Shown: in pieces, positions 16,710 to 25,728 of the stretch
Layout of the letters: each line of letters opens with the position of its first letter
Numbering within the stretch: position 1 is the stretch's first letter
NCBI GenBank assembly: GCA_964645005.1
Contig: CAZXYS010000004.1
Location: 62,001-126,000 of the forward strand
Direction of reading: 5' to 3'
Length of the DNA stretch: 64,000 bases
Origin: CAZXYS01 sp964645005
Lineage (GTDB): Bacteria > Bacteroidota > Ignavibacteria > Kapaibacteriales > UBA2268
Notes under the pieces: generated by a model
Told to the model about the DNA's origin: nothing
The model's database searches: none
Seen by the model: the letters and a program-made list of their open reading frames with translations, nothing else
Translations under genes and position numbers: made by a program

Positions 16710-16953
16710 AGGGATTAAAATGATTAACAAGATAAATGCACCTCAGATGGGAGAACAAAGCGGAAAAATCACGAAATATAAGAAATAATCAATCAAATAA
16801 ATCACAAATATCACCGTTCAAAACAAAATCAGGGAAATCTGAATAATCAGCGCAAACCTGCGGTTCAGACATTAATCGTAGGATTTAAACGTCGCCATCC
16901 CATCCCCAGAATTGAAAATTTATTGGAATTAGTAATTAATAATTACTCGATCG
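16710..16953. other. Non-coding repeat-like spacer
   Basis: An A+T-rich stretch with repeated AATCA/AAATC words (GGGATTAAAATGATTAAC, AATCAGGGAAATCTG, GCGGTTCAGACATTAATC). It resembles spacer sequence commonly found attached to methylase-tail relics in other genomes; that statement is from memory and unverified. No gene seen. Confidence 0.35.
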
Positions 16954-18942
16954 TCATTTCTTCTTCTTCCCTCCCTGTGTGGGCGAAGAGCGTTTCTGAG
17001 GCTGTTTCTTTTTCAGTTGCTGTTGTTGTTCGGGTTTGTTATCTGCGGGCTTACCGTACTTGCCGCCGGGCACATTCTTGCCCTGTGCCTGGGCTATATC
17101 CTGAGCCTCGCGCATCTTCTTCTGGAACCAGCCTTCCTTCTTGGGCTGCTTCTTCATATCTTCAAGAGTGATCCTGTTCTTCGAGAAATTAGATATATAA
17201 ACCTGCTGCAGGATACTCCACAAATTGAAGAAGAAGTAGTACAGGTTCAGTCCTGACGGGAAGTTCGAAAAGATCAGCGTGAACATCACCGGCATCATAT
17301 AGACCATAGCCTTCTGGCGCGGATCGGTGATTGTAAGCTTCTGCTGAACAAACATAGTAATACCCATTAGCACTGCCAGACCCGAGAAATGGCTCAGCCC
17401 AATTATCGGCAGCTTGAATCCGAGGTTGAGTATAACATCCGGTGTTGACAGATCGGTGATCCACAGGAAGAAGTCCGCCTGCCGCAGTTCTATCGTTGTT
17501 CGCAGGATCTGCCACATTGCGTAGAGTATAGGAAGCTGCAAGAGCAGCGGGAGACAGCCGCCGGCGGGATTTACCCCGTATTGCGAGTAAAGGTTCATAG
17601 TTTCCCGCTGGATTTTCTGGTTGTCATCCTTGTACTTATCGCGGATCTTCTGCATCTCGGGACCGAGAAGCTTCATCTTCTGCGCCGACTGCATCTGCTT
17701 TATCGAAAGTGGATACAGCAGGATCTTCATCAGAAGCGAGAAAATGATTATCGCAATGCCGTAGTTGGGTACAAATTTATGTATGAAGTTGAATATCGGC
17801 AGCATGAAGAACTCGCCGATCGGGCGGATAAGGAATTTCCAGCCCAGATCGATAAGCGAAGCCATGCCATACTTGTTGACAATGTCATAATCCAACGGAC
17901 CGATGTAAACGCGGAAGGAATCTGTCTGTACGCCGCCGTTATAGGGAACGCGGATGGACATGTCGTAAATTTCCACCGTCGCATCTTTAAGCGGATCAGC
18001 CTTGCGGATATGTTTCTGTTCGCCGTACAGATCCACTATCCCGTCGAACTGCCGCTTGGGAAGCGGAATTATCGCGGCGGTAAAGTACTTGATCTTGATC
18101 GCTGCGTAGTCCACCATACCTTCGGGACTGGATTTTTCCGGCTCATCGCCGGTAGCGTTTATCTCTTCGAGATTGTTGTTCATCGAGACTAGGGCTTTCG
18201 CTGTCTGCGATTCGTCTTCGCTGTTCTTTTCCTGGTAGGCGAGCCCGCCGGACCAGGCAAAATTATACCCCCGCGGAACGAGCGAACCCATATTCACAAG
18301 CTTAATATCAGTATCAACCGTATATTTATCGCCGTAAAATGTAAACCGCTTTACGATCTGCCTGCCCTGAGCGACTTTCAGCCGGGCGGTGATGGTCAAT
18401 TTATTATCGCCGGTAACACCGTATCGATTCTTATCGCCATCGAATTCAAAGTACAGGTCGCGGGTATTGACCTTCCTGTTGCCGATAGTCCAGAAGTCGA
18501 TGTAGAGCTGCCCTTCATGCTCCCTAATCAACTGTGTGGGAACGCCGTCCCATTTGTTATATTTCTTCAATTTCCAGTTGATAATATCGGCTCCCTTGGA
18601 ACTAATTCGCGCTTCCAACAGTTCATTTTCGACGGTGATAACTTCCCGCGAACCTTTGGCAAGCGGCGCAAAATATTCACCAAATTTCTCTATCCGATTG
18701 ACGGAATCTCTATCGGCGCCGGCGGCAACAGTATCAATGGACTTCAATTCCTGCGGCTGTCCTGTCTGATCTTGTTCGGCAGCTGTATCGGATTGGGTTT
18801 CTTTTGTAATTTGTTGTGTTTGTTGGGTTGTATCTTGTCTGTTTGGTTTCGGCGGCTCGGGTGCATTGATGGAAGTCCAAATGAGCCAGCCGGTAACTAT
18901 CAACACGATTAAAACAAGTCCTATAAGATTATTTTTGTCCAT
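16954..18942 (-). CDS. yidC: Membrane protein insertase YidC
   Basis: A 662-residue YidC/Oxa1 protein of the Gram-negative type. A first membrane helix (about 5-22) anchors a large periplasmic domain (about 80-360), followed by the conserved insertase core: FGWKFLIRPIG-like entry, YGIAIIIFSLLMKILLYPLS, QKMKLLGPEMQKIRDKYKDD, YGVNPAGGCLPLLLQLPILYA and LNLYYFFFNLWSILQQ. The C-terminus is a long Lys/Gln-rich tail that may contact ribosomes. It inserts and folds inner-membrane proteins with or without SecYEG. It is the last gene of the rpmH-rnpA-yidD-yidC unit, 12 bases after yidD. Confidence 0.97.
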   Translation of the reverse strand: MDKNNLIGLVLIVLIVTGWLIWTSINAPEPPKPNRQDTTQQTQQITKETQSDTAAEQDQTGQPQELKSIDTVAAGADRDSVNRIEKFGEYFAPLAKGSREVITVENELLEARISSKGADIINWKLKKYNKWDGVPTQLIREHEGQLYIDFWTIGNRKVNTRDLYFEFDGDKNRYGVTGDNKLTITARLKVAQGRQIVKRFTFYGDKYTVDTDIKLVNMGSLVPRGYNFAWSGGLAYQEKNSEDESQTAKALVSMNNNLEEINATGDEPEKSSPEGMVDYAAIKIKYFTAAIIPLPKRQFDGIVDLYGEQKHIRKADPLKDATVEIYDMSIRVPYNGGVQTDSFRVYIGPLDYDIVNKYGMASLIDLGWKFLIRPIGEFFMLPIFNFIHKFVPNYGIAIIIFSLLMKILLYPLSIKQMQSAQKMKLLGPEMQKIRDKYKDDNQKIQRETMNLYSQYGVNPAGGCLPLLLQLPILYAMWQILRTTIELRQADFFLWITDLSTPDVILNLGFKLPIIGLSHFSGLAVLMGITMFVQQKLTITDPRQKAMVYMMPVMFTLIFSNFPSGLNLYYFFFNLWSILQQVYISNFSKNRITLEDMKKQPKKEGWFQKKMREAQDIAQAQGKNVPGGKYGKPADNKPEQQQQLKKKQPQKRSSPTQGGKKKK

Positions 18943-18954
18943 AATTTCGATTAT

Positions 18955-19197
18955 CTAATGATTTTCCAATGGTTTAACTTCTTTTACCGCCGGCACGGGA
19001 TCGAAGCCGCCCGGGTGGAATGGATGGCATTTCGCCACCCTCTTAGTAGCAAGCCATATACCTTTGAAAAAGCCGTGCTGCTTCAGAGCTTCTATCGCAT
19101 AGCTCGAGCATGTAGGATAAAATCTGCATGAATTCGGCAGAAATGGCGATATGGCTTTTTTATAAAATTTAATTAATATGATCAGTAAATGGTGCAT
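18955..19197 (-). CDS. yidD: Membrane protein insertion efficiency factor YidD
   Basis: An 80-residue YidD with the family core FYKKAISPFLPNSCRFYPTC, SSYAIEALKQHG and CHPFHPGGFDPVP, keeping all conserved cysteines. It is a small amphipathic, membrane-associated helper of YidC. The ATG at 19197 overlaps the rnpA stop by one base (TAATG), the usual arrangement. Confidence 0.96.
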   Translation of the reverse strand: MHHLLIILIKFYKKAISPFLPNSCRFYPTCSSYAIEALKQHGFFKGIWLATKRVAKCHPFHPGGFDPVPAVKEVKPLENH

Positions 19198-19652
19198 TAG
19201 TTGCGCTGCAATCCTTTGAATTTCTCGTTATACAATTTATCAGACTTTTTGAGAATCTCTTCGACAGCCGGTTTCACATCGTCAAGTCTTATAAGCGTCG
19301 GGCGCTGCGGTGTTTTCCCTGTCCATGTAATGATTATTATCTTAATCTGCGGGTCTGCCGTATTTTCGATATAATTTTCAATGGTCTGTCTCAGGCTTTC
19401 CCGCAGCAATCTCTTGATTCGATTCCTCACCACCGCCTTCTTCGCGCGTTTCCGGCTGACGGAAACACCGTAGAAAATCACATTATTGTCAAATAACGGT
19501 TCGCTCTTTTTTATTTTCAGATCCTCGCACTGTCCCCTGAAGCAAATTACCGACGCCGCATTTTTACTATAAACCTTAGCCCCGGCTTTAAAAACCTTTG
19601 CAAATGCATTGTAACCTTTCAAGGGTTTGAGCTTTATATCGGATTTATCCAT
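19197..19652 (-). CDS. rnpA: Ribonuclease P protein component
   Basis: The 151-residue protein shows the RnpA core: F-x-x-V-F-K-x-G near residue 20 and the RNR motif in SRKRAKKAVVRNRIKRLLRE. It binds RNase P RNA and helps mature tRNA 5' ends. The protein is slightly long, with an acidic insertion around residues 42-58 between the FKAG and RNR regions. It lies 66 bases downstream of rpmH and overlaps yidD by one base. Confidence 0.95.
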   Translation of the reverse strand: MDKSDIKLKPLKGYNAFAKVFKAGAKVYSKNAASVICFRGQCEDLKIKKSEPLFDNNVIFYGVSVSRKRAKKAVVRNRIKRLLRESLRQTIENYIENTADPQIKIIIITWTGKTPQRPTLIRLDDVKPAVEEILKKSDKLYNEKFKGLQRN

Positions 19653-19718
19653 ATTTTCAAAAAAATTCGGATAGACCGCCAGCCTATCCGTAATGAAATG
19701 AATCGATTAGCAAGGCGC

Positions 19719-19865
19719 TTACTTTTCCTCGCTTATCGACAGTCTATGTCTGCCTTTTCTGCGTCTGTTGTTGATTACATTGCGTCCGCTTTTGGTTGCC
19801 ATCCTTGCGCGGAAGCCATGCTTATTTCTTCTTTTCTTCCTGCTTGGCTGATAAGTCCTTTTCAT
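19719..19865 (-). CDS. rpmH: 50S ribosomal protein L34
   Basis: A 48-residue highly basic protein, MKRTYQPSRKKRRNKHGFR followed by ARMATKSGRNVINNRRRKGR and HRLSISEEK, a full and near-consensus L34. Start ATG is at 19863-19865 and the stop TAA at 19719-19721. It heads the conserved rpmH-rnpA-yidD-yidC cluster, which in many bacteria lies next to dnaA and the replication origin; no dnaA is seen upstream here. Confidence 0.97.
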   Translation of the reverse strand: MKRTYQPSRKKRRNKHGFRARMATKSGRNVINNRRRKGRHRLSISEEK

Positions 19866-20378
19866 AATTCACCTTTATATTTACGATCAAATATTTTCTG
19901 CCAATTTGAGAACTACAAATTTATGAATTTTTTTACTTTTATCGAATAGATCAGTTAAATATTTTGCAAATAGATATGAATTTTAAGAAATGAAGGTGGA
20001 TAAATCCGGATATTTATTGCATTAGAACTAATTTAATTATGTTTCTCCTCATCCCAGCCCTAATTCCGGCAGGAGTAAGGTGAGATTGCTCATAAATGTG
20101 GTAATCGAGTCGCGCTTCGACTCTGCCCAGTTTAACATTCCCACGAACACTTATTTTTTCATTCTGAAGTGAGTGAAGATTCCGGTATTCAATAGATTTC
20201 TGCCCTGCTGAAGCGGTATTTAAAGAAATTTGCAGGAAAGATGTTATAAGATTGATACGGCAGTCTCTTATTTTTCTTTTTAAATGTCAAACGTAATTAC
20301 CCTCCGAATTATAAGCCGCAATTAAAATTTAAAATTATCGTTTTATAATAAAATTTTTAAACCACAAAGAGAAAGTTT
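19866..20378. other. Spacer upstream of rpmH and gpx with palindromic repeats
   Basis: No gene seen. Contents: one DnaA-box-like 9-mer (GGTGGATAA, 19995-20003), a CTCATCCCAGCCC-type sequence near 20046, a perfect hairpin GAGTCG-cgctt-CGACTC at 20107-20123, and a TTCATTCTGAAGTGAGTGAA fragment of the dispersed family near 20158-20178. The 5' part should hold the rpmH promoter. Confidence 0.45.
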
Positions 20379-20957
20379 ATGAAAAATTTAACAACTGTTA
20401 TAGCTTTTGCAACGACAATTGTGTTGATTGCATCCGCAAATTTTAATAATTTGTTTTCCGGAGAAGAAACAATGGCTGAATCTATTCATGATTTCACAAT
20501 TAAAACTATTGACGGCAAAGAGAAATCGCTGTCTGATTATAAAGGTAAAGTAGTCCTGATAGTCAATGTTGCCAGTAAATGTGGCTATACTCCTCAATAT
20601 GAGGGACTTCAGGATCTTTATGAAAAATACAAGGAGCAAGGATTTGTGGTCCTGGGCTTCCCTTGCAATCAATTTCGAAATCAGGAACCCGGCACAAATG
20701 AAGAGATTAAGGACTTCTGCACGACTGAATACGGAGTCACGTTTCCTATGTTTTCCAAGATCAAGGTTAATGGGGACGATGCCCACCCACTCTATAAATA
20801 CCTTAAATCGGAAAAAGCCGGGCTGATCAATGATAATATTAAGTGGAATTTCACTAAATTCCTGATCGATAAAAATGGTAAACCGCTTAAAAGATTCGGT
20901 ACTCCGACTAAACCGATGAAAATTGCACCGGATATTGAAGAAGCGCTTAAAGGCTGA
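20379..20957 (+). CDS. Glutathione peroxidase-family protein, exported
   Basis: The mature part is a thioredoxin-fold peroxidase of the Cys type: peroxidatic C68 in VNVASKCGYTPQY, GFPCNQFRNQEPG with C96 and Q102, and W156-N157 in KWNFTKFLI, completing the catalytic tetrad. These Cys enzymes usually work with thioredoxin rather than glutathione and reduce hydrogen peroxide or lipid peroxides. Residues 1-20 are hydrophobic and look like a signal peptide; a second ATG in the frame (residue 32) would give a cytoplasmic form, but the first one is supported by the continuous signal-like sequence. It is monocistronic. Confidence 0.9.
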   Translation: MKNLTTVIAFATTIVLIASANFNNLFSGEETMAESIHDFTIKTIDGKEKSLSDYKGKVVLIVNVASKCGYTPQYEGLQDLYEKYKEQGFVVLGFPCNQFRNQEPGTNEEIKDFCTTEYGVTFPMFSKIKVNGDDAHPLYKYLKSEKAGLINDNIKWNFTKFLIDKNGKPLKRFGTPTKPMKIAPDIEEALKG

Positions 20958-21345
20958 GCTTTTTCTTTTGTTTTTCGCTTTGGACATTTGTGGGTTACAA
21001 GTTTTATAAATGTAACCCACTACTCGTTTTGTTTTTCTGCATGGTGGTTCTTTTGGATTAGTTACTTATATTACATAACAAATGCAAAGTTCACAAACCA
21101 TATTAACTCCTATTCATGAGATTTTATTGAATGGTTTGATATATGTTAAACCCAAATTTTGCATTAGAGAATATAATTATTGGGAAACAATTGCAGCAGC
21201 AAGCTAAAGCTTGCTGCTAGATCGAGGTATTGCAGCTTCCTTGCAAAGTGCTAAAGCACTTTGTTGCAAAGGATTACAACAAAGTCATGTTTTCTAATGA
21301 AGTATTCAGGTTAAACTTTGTTTTTAAAATTCTATCATTTTTCTC
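20958..21345. other. Spacer between gpx and FTCD genes
   Basis: No gene seen. A pair of strong palindromes near 21195-21263 is listed separately. The remainder is A+T-rich, with no clear terminator for either convergent gene. Confidence 0.4.
21195..21263. repeat. Two tandem palindromes sharing the core GCTAAAGC
   Basis: The first is AGCAGCAAGC-TAAA-GCTTGCTGCT (21195-21218); the second is CAAAGTGC-TAAA-GCACTTTG (21244-21263). Stems differ in sequence but both loops and flanks form GCTAAAGC. They sit between convergent genes, where they could form RNA hairpins and protect or end both transcripts. This looks like a REP-like family. Confidence 0.65.
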
Positions 21346-22968
21346 TCACTTCTCCCTCCCATCCAAAATCTTCAGCACCTCCTCGCATTTCTCTTTAGCA
21401 CGGTTGAGGATTTCGTCGGCTTCTTTGGTGATCTCTTTCTTAAATTTCTCGTCCTCGATGTCGGGCATGTTGATGAAGACGTTTTTGTAGGCGCCCCAGA
21501 TACCGGTTTCCAGTGAGCGGGCGCCGACCTCGACGTCAGACTTGGATGCTATATTGCCGTATTTTGCCAGCTCGACCATGGCGTCCCAGGCTTCGCCGCC
21601 GATCTTCATCGTGCTGAGTGGCACATTTACAGCCTTTTTCAAGCCTTCCTGCATGGCTTCGTGTCGCGCTTTCTTTTCCTCGTCTGTGTTTTTGGGCATA
21701 CGGATAGCGTTGAGGAAGTCGTTGAATGCATTGGTGTCCTCGTCAATCATAGGGATAAGCTTCTTCGAGGTGAAGTGCAGCGGCGGGATTATCTCGCGCA
21801 TCTTCTCGTCGAGATTCTCAAATTTACGCTTTCCGTAAGTCAGCTTGCCGACCATTGAGCCAAGTCCGGCGCCTATCGCCGCTATTGCTGCCGCAGCCGA
21901 TCCACCGCCCGGTGCCGATGAACGTGAAGCCACCTCCTCGATGAAGCCGCGCACAGTCATGCCTGCAAGCGTTTCGTCAGGCTCTTCGGCGATGATGTAT
22001 TCGATAATCCTTTCTTCCGGTTTGAACGGGGTGATCGAATTCAAACCAAGCCTGTCGATTACCAGCTTTATCTTCTGATCTTCGTCGAGAATGAAAAGGT
22101 TTTCCTTATCGATGTAATAATCCGCTGCCATGAGCATAGCTTCCAGCGGGATAAGACCGACAAGCTCCGAACCCGCAACTGCGACATTCAGGAAATCGGC
22201 GTCTTTCTTGGTTTCCTCGAAGGCGATGTGGGGCGGGGTGATCTTGTAATTCGTCAGATTCATGCTGAATTGAGCCATATTGTATTCATCGACCCACCAG
22301 CCCATGCCTTTCAATTCTTTGAGGCGTCCGGGTTCGTCAGGACCGCGTCCGTTTTCGCGAAGATTGAGTGCTATCCTGTGCGCCTGATTATGCGTACCGA
22401 TAATATTTATGTTGTAGGCTATAAGGAAAAAGCGAGCGCCGGTGACCGAAGCGCCCCACTCGGGAACGAATTCCGCCGGACCGAAATCTGGCTTCCAGTC
22501 AGGCTCCTTTATCTTCTCAGCAAAAGCTTCATACTCGCCCTGCCTGATCTGGGGCAGCTTTTTCCTGTAATCCTTAGTGGCAGCTTCTTCATAGAGATAC
22601 AGCGGAACGCCGAGTTCTTCGGCGCAGCGTCTGCCGAATTCCTTCGAGATCTCCACGCAGTCTTCCATAGTAACTCCTGCAACGGGAACGAACGGGCAGA
22701 CATCCATAGCGCCCATGCGGGGGTGTTCGCCGGAATGGCTGCGCATATCTATGAGTTCACGAGCTTTTCTTGCTGCATTGAGAGCGCCTTCGATAACGCC
22801 TTCGGGATCGCCGACAAATGTATAAACCGTGCGGTTGGTCGATTTGCCGGGATCGACGTCCAGCACCTTACAGCCGGGGGTGTTAGTTATTGCGTCGGTA
22901 ATTGCATCGATAACTTTCCGGTCTCTTCCTTCCGAAAAATTGGGTACGCATTCTACTATCTTTTCCAT
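21346..22968 (-). CDS. ftcD: Bifunctional glutamate formiminotransferase / formiminotetrahydrofolate cyclodeaminase
   Basis: Residues 1-~330 are the formiminotransferase: IVECVPNFSEGRD start, GKSTNRTVYTFVG and MRSHSGEHPRMGAMDVCPF with H82, which aligns with the catalytic histidine of mammalian FTCD. Residues ~345-540 are the cyclodeaminase, with the SSAPGGGSAAAAIAAIGAGL loop. The enzyme moves the formimino group from formiminoglutamate to tetrahydrofolate and then releases ammonia to give methenyl-THF, in histidine breakdown. The complete two-domain fusion, as in animals, is encoded in one frame. No hut genes lie nearby. An ATG at 22968 with GGAGGA upstream is well supported. Confidence 0.94.
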   Translation of the reverse strand: MEKIVECVPNFSEGRDRKVIDAITDAITNTPGCKVLDVDPGKSTNRTVYTFVGDPEGVIEGALNAARKARELIDMRSHSGEHPRMGAMDVCPFVPVAGVTMEDCVEISKEFGRRCAEELGVPLYLYEEAATKDYRKKLPQIRQGEYEAFAEKIKEPDWKPDFGPAEFVPEWGASVTGARFFLIAYNINIIGTHNQAHRIALNLRENGRGPDEPGRLKELKGMGWWVDEYNMAQFSMNLTNYKITPPHIAFEETKKDADFLNVAVAGSELVGLIPLEAMLMAADYYIDKENLFILDEDQKIKLVIDRLGLNSITPFKPEERIIEYIIAEEPDETLAGMTVRGFIEEVASRSSAPGGGSAAAAIAAIGAGLGSMVGKLTYGKRKFENLDEKMREIIPPLHFTSKKLIPMIDEDTNAFNDFLNAIRMPKNTDEEKKARHEAMQEGLKKAVNVPLSTMKIGGEAWDAMVELAKYGNIASKSDVEVGARSLETGIWGAYKNVFINMPDIEDEKFKKEITKEADEILNRAKEKCEEVLKILDGREK

Positions 22969-23186
22969 ATTCGTCCTCCGAATTAATTCTACTTATTCAT
23001 TTATTTTTGTTTATTCTTTTTTATTTTATGAACATGTGAGCATAACTTAGTTCATAATATTTTGTAAAATATTAATTTATGGTCGATTATAGATTTTAAA
23101 AATTATATGGAAAATCATAAAAATTAATTATTAAAAGTACGTTTATAATTTCGCTAAAATAGTAATTTTTTTACAGTTTCAAATAA

Positions 23187-23288
23187 CTTACATTCGCAGC
23201 CTCCTTCGATTCGAAAGAGCGCCTGTCTGAAGAAGAACCCCTGTTAGAAAAAGAGAAAGAGGCAAATTTCGAGGCTCTGGCGGAGTGA
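23187..23288 (+). pseudogene. Possible decayed gene end (33 codons, no start)
   Basis: Between stop codons an open frame reads TFAASFDSKERLSEEEPLLE then KEKEANFEALAE and a TGA. The composition, charged and helix-like, is unlike the surrounding A+T-rich DNA, which suggests a leftover C-terminus. There is no start codon or ribosome site and I do not recognise the family. Confidence 0.25.
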
Positions 23289-23334
23289 TAATTTTAATTC
23301 TAAAAATTGCCATTAAAAATTATTATTATAAAAA

Positions 23335-23416
23335 GTCATAGCGAGGAACGATACGACGAAGCACTCCCCATCTATAATTAGATTGCTTCGCATCGCTCAC
23401 AAAGGCATTTTGACAC
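23335..23416. repeat. Dispersed ~80-bp inverted repeat (GTCATAGCGAGG type)
   Basis: Starts GTCATAGCGAGGAACG and ends near GCATTTTGAC; inner arms CGACGAAGCA and TTGCTTCGCATCGCTC pair imperfectly. It has the layout of the widespread GTCATTGCGAGG...CTCGCAATGAC spacer repeat and is partly decayed. The 480-base spacer 22969-23448 otherwise contains only A+T-rich sequence and the relic at 23187. Confidence 0.6.
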
Positions 23417-23448
23417 ATTTTTACACAATCGAAATATTCTGAGTAAAA

Positions 23449-23931
23449 TCAATATTCCTCAATCTCAGCTTCAGGCTCTATTATGTTACCTTCATCACCT
23501 ATCATCTTAAGTTCTATCTCAGGGCATAAATCATATAATTTATCACGTACTTTCCAATAGAATTTGAAAGATGATTTTGTATTATCACCTAAATCATCTA
23601 CATATCTGGTAGTAGTACCATATTTCCCCTTCACTTTTTGATCGAGAATAGCAATTGCTTCTAAGGTATCATTCTTAAAAGTGATGTACCATTTTCCATA
23701 ATAAACGGCATCGTACCACATATCATATTTATACTCTGTTTTGATTTTCATATAGCCAACCTCTTTATCCAGATAAGTGATTTCCATATTTTCATCCTTA
23801 AAGACAGGAGTCAATTCGCTAATAACATCCTGAAATTCAATGCTTTCACAAATACCGGTATGTTGATAATATGTTTTAGAACAACTCATGAAAGAGATCA
23901 ACATAAGTCCCAATAATAAGATTGTACGCAT
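23449..23931 (-). CDS. Putative lipoprotein, unknown function
   Basis: A 160-residue protein with a short lipoprotein signal: basic start, hydrophobic stretch and lipobox-like FMSC with the modified Cys at 17. The mature part is mixed alpha/beta with many aromatic and charged residues (KTEYKYDMWYDAVYYGKWYI) and an acidic end. I do not recognise a domain. It stands alone between long spacers, close to a dispersed repeat. Coding status is supported by the signal sequence and the uninterrupted frame. Confidence 0.7.
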   Translation of the reverse strand: MRTILLLGLMLISFMSCSKTYYQHTGICESIEFQDVISELTPVFKDENMEITYLDKEVGYMKIKTEYKYDMWYDAVYYGKWYITFKNDTLEAIAILDQKVKGKYGTTTRYVDDLGDNTKSSFKFYWKVRDKLYDLCPEIELKMIGDEGNIIEPEAEIEEY

Positions 23932-24432
23932 GATATTTCCCTTTCAGCTAATGATAAAAAAACTGTGCTGAAGTTACGTTTTTTTAATATAAAATCAAAT
24001 GGCTGAACTATGTTAAATCACTGAATTAATAATATTTTATGAGATATTATCTATGCTTTTTTATAAGATTCTAACTTTATTAATATATTAATAAAACTCT
24101 AATTGTTGTAGTACCTATCCACAGTTGGATTACAAAAAACTACAAATTTATGCCAAATATTCCCGAATTCTATTGCAAATGCCCACAATATTTCATATAT
24201 TTTACATAACAGCATTAGATATTATTTTTATTTAAAATTTTCCGGTTTTTGCTGTCGGTGGGGGAGAAAAATAATTATATGAACCGGAATTCAAAAGGGA
24301 TATTTGTATATGAAAAGTAGTTGGCACAAATATATCATTCACTGCAAACCATCAAACTGGATCAAAATCCCCAATATTTTAAAATACATACTGATAATTT
24401 ATTTTTAAGTTCAATCAATAAGGAAGGCTTAT
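23932..24432. other. A+T-rich spacer upstream of citrate synthase
   Basis: No gene seen. An 8-base inverted repeat TTCCGGTT (24240-24247) / AACCGGAA (24282-24289), 34 bases apart, could be an operator or hairpin in the citrate synthase leader. A TATCCACAG word occurs near 24116 but lacks companions that would suggest an origin. Confidence 0.35.
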
Positions 24433-25713
24433 ATGTCAAAATTAAAAGAAAAACTCGCTCAGAAATTCGAAGCCGACAGAAAGGATATCGCGGCATTCGT
24501 GAAGGCAAACGGCAATAAGGAAGTTTCCAAAGTTACGCTGGCACAGGCTTATGGCGGCTTGCGCGGCGTAAAGGGACTGGCTTGCGATACATCGGAAGTT
24601 CCGCCCGACAAGGGGCTGCATATCCGCGGCACTTATATCGGCGAATTATCAGATAGACTCCCCGAAGAAATTCTCTGGCTGCTTCTGACTGCAGAGCTGC
24701 CCTCTCAGGACGAACTTGATGAACTTAAAGAAGAGTTCACCAAGAGAGAGCAGGTCCCGGATTATGTCTGGAGCGTAATTGACTCGATGCCTGCGGATTC
24801 GCACCCGATGGCAATGTTCAATACAGGCATTCTCTGTATGCAGCATGATTCGGTATTCGCAAAAAGATATGCCGAAGGCATGAAAAAGACTGACTACTGG
24901 GAACCCACGCTTGAAGACGCTCTGAATATCATCGCCAAACTTACGGCTCTCGGCGCTTATGTCTATCGCAAGAGATTCAACAAAGGTCCGAGGATCGATC
25001 CTAAGCCCGAAAATGACTGGGGCAAAAACTTTGTCCACATGATCGGTCTGGAAGATCCTAACGAAGAGCTCACAAAGCTGATGAGACTGTACTTCACACT
25101 GCATTCAGACCACGAAGGCGGTAACGTGAGCGCATTTTCGGCTGCTACGGTTAATTCGGCGCTGTCCGATCTGTATTATGCGTTGTCGGCAGGCTTGAAC
25201 GGCTTGGCTGGACCTCTGCACGGTCTGGCGAACCAGGAATGTCTCGGCTGGGTATTGAAAGTTGTCGATCAGTTCAACGGCGTACCGTCCCATGAACAGA
25301 TCGAAAAATACACATGGGATACCCTGAATGAAGGCAAAGTTATCCCTGGGTACGGACACGCAGTTCTTAGAGTGACCGACCCGCGCTACACCGCATTCTT
25401 AGAGTTCGGTAAGCAGCATTGCATGGATTCGGAGGTATTCAAGACAGTTGCCAGAGTTTACGAAGTGGTACCGGAAGTCTTGAAGCAGGTCGAAAAGATC
25501 AAGAATCCATATCCGAATGTTGATGCGGGTTCAGGATCGCTGCTTTATTACTACGGAATGGAAGAATTCAGCTATTACACAGTTCTGTTCAGCATTTCGA
25601 GGGCTCTCGGTATCTGTTCGCAGGCAGTTGTCGCCCGCGCAATGGGCTATCCGATCACCCGCCCGAAATCACTGCCGACGAACAAATTCAAGGAATTAGT
25701 CGGCGCCTCATAA
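24433..25713 (+). CDS. gltA: Citrate synthase, mitochondrial-type
   Basis: A 426-residue citrate synthase resembling the eukaryotic/type I branch rather than the E. coli type II enzyme. The catalytic triad is visible as H263 (GPLHGLANQE), H309 (VIPGYGHAVLRVTDPRY) and D364 (PNVDAGSGSLL), and HSDHEGGNVSAF precedes them. It condenses oxaloacetate with acetyl-CoA to start the TCA cycle. The ATG follows AAGGAAGG. A strong terminator lies 16 bases after the stop, yet malate dehydrogenase follows immediately, so the two TCA genes are neighbours but probably separate transcripts. Confidence 0.95.
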   Translation: MSKLKEKLAQKFEADRKDIAAFVKANGNKEVSKVTLAQAYGGLRGVKGLACDTSEVPPDKGLHIRGTYIGELSDRLPEEILWLLLTAELPSQDELDELKEEFTKREQVPDYVWSVIDSMPADSHPMAMFNTGILCMQHDSVFAKRYAEGMKKTDYWEPTLEDALNIIAKLTALGAYVYRKRFNKGPRIDPKPENDWGKNFVHMIGLEDPNEELTKLMRLYFTLHSDHEGGNVSAFSAATVNSALSDLYYALSAGLNGLAGPLHGLANQECLGWVLKVVDQFNGVPSHEQIEKYTWDTLNEGKVIPGYGHAVLRVTDPRYTAFLEFGKQHCMDSEVFKTVARVYEVVPEVLKQVEKIKNPYPNVDAGSGSLLYYYGMEEFSYYTVLFSISRALGICSQAVVARAMGYPITRPKSLPTNKFKELVGAS

Positions 25714-25728
25714 GCACAGATTTTAACC

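Noticed and set aside
16923..18192. Plus-strand frames across yidC
   Set aside because: Antisense to yidC, no ribosome sites, no recognisable domains.
19995..20003. DnaA-box-like 9-mer next to rpmH as a sign of the replication origin
   Set aside because: Only one near-consensus box is seen, there is no dnaA or dnaN, and the spacer is explained mostly by dispersed repeats.
24110..24125. TATCCACAG word in an A+T-rich spacer as a second origin candidate
   Set aside because: Single imperfect match with no cluster of boxes or replication genes.
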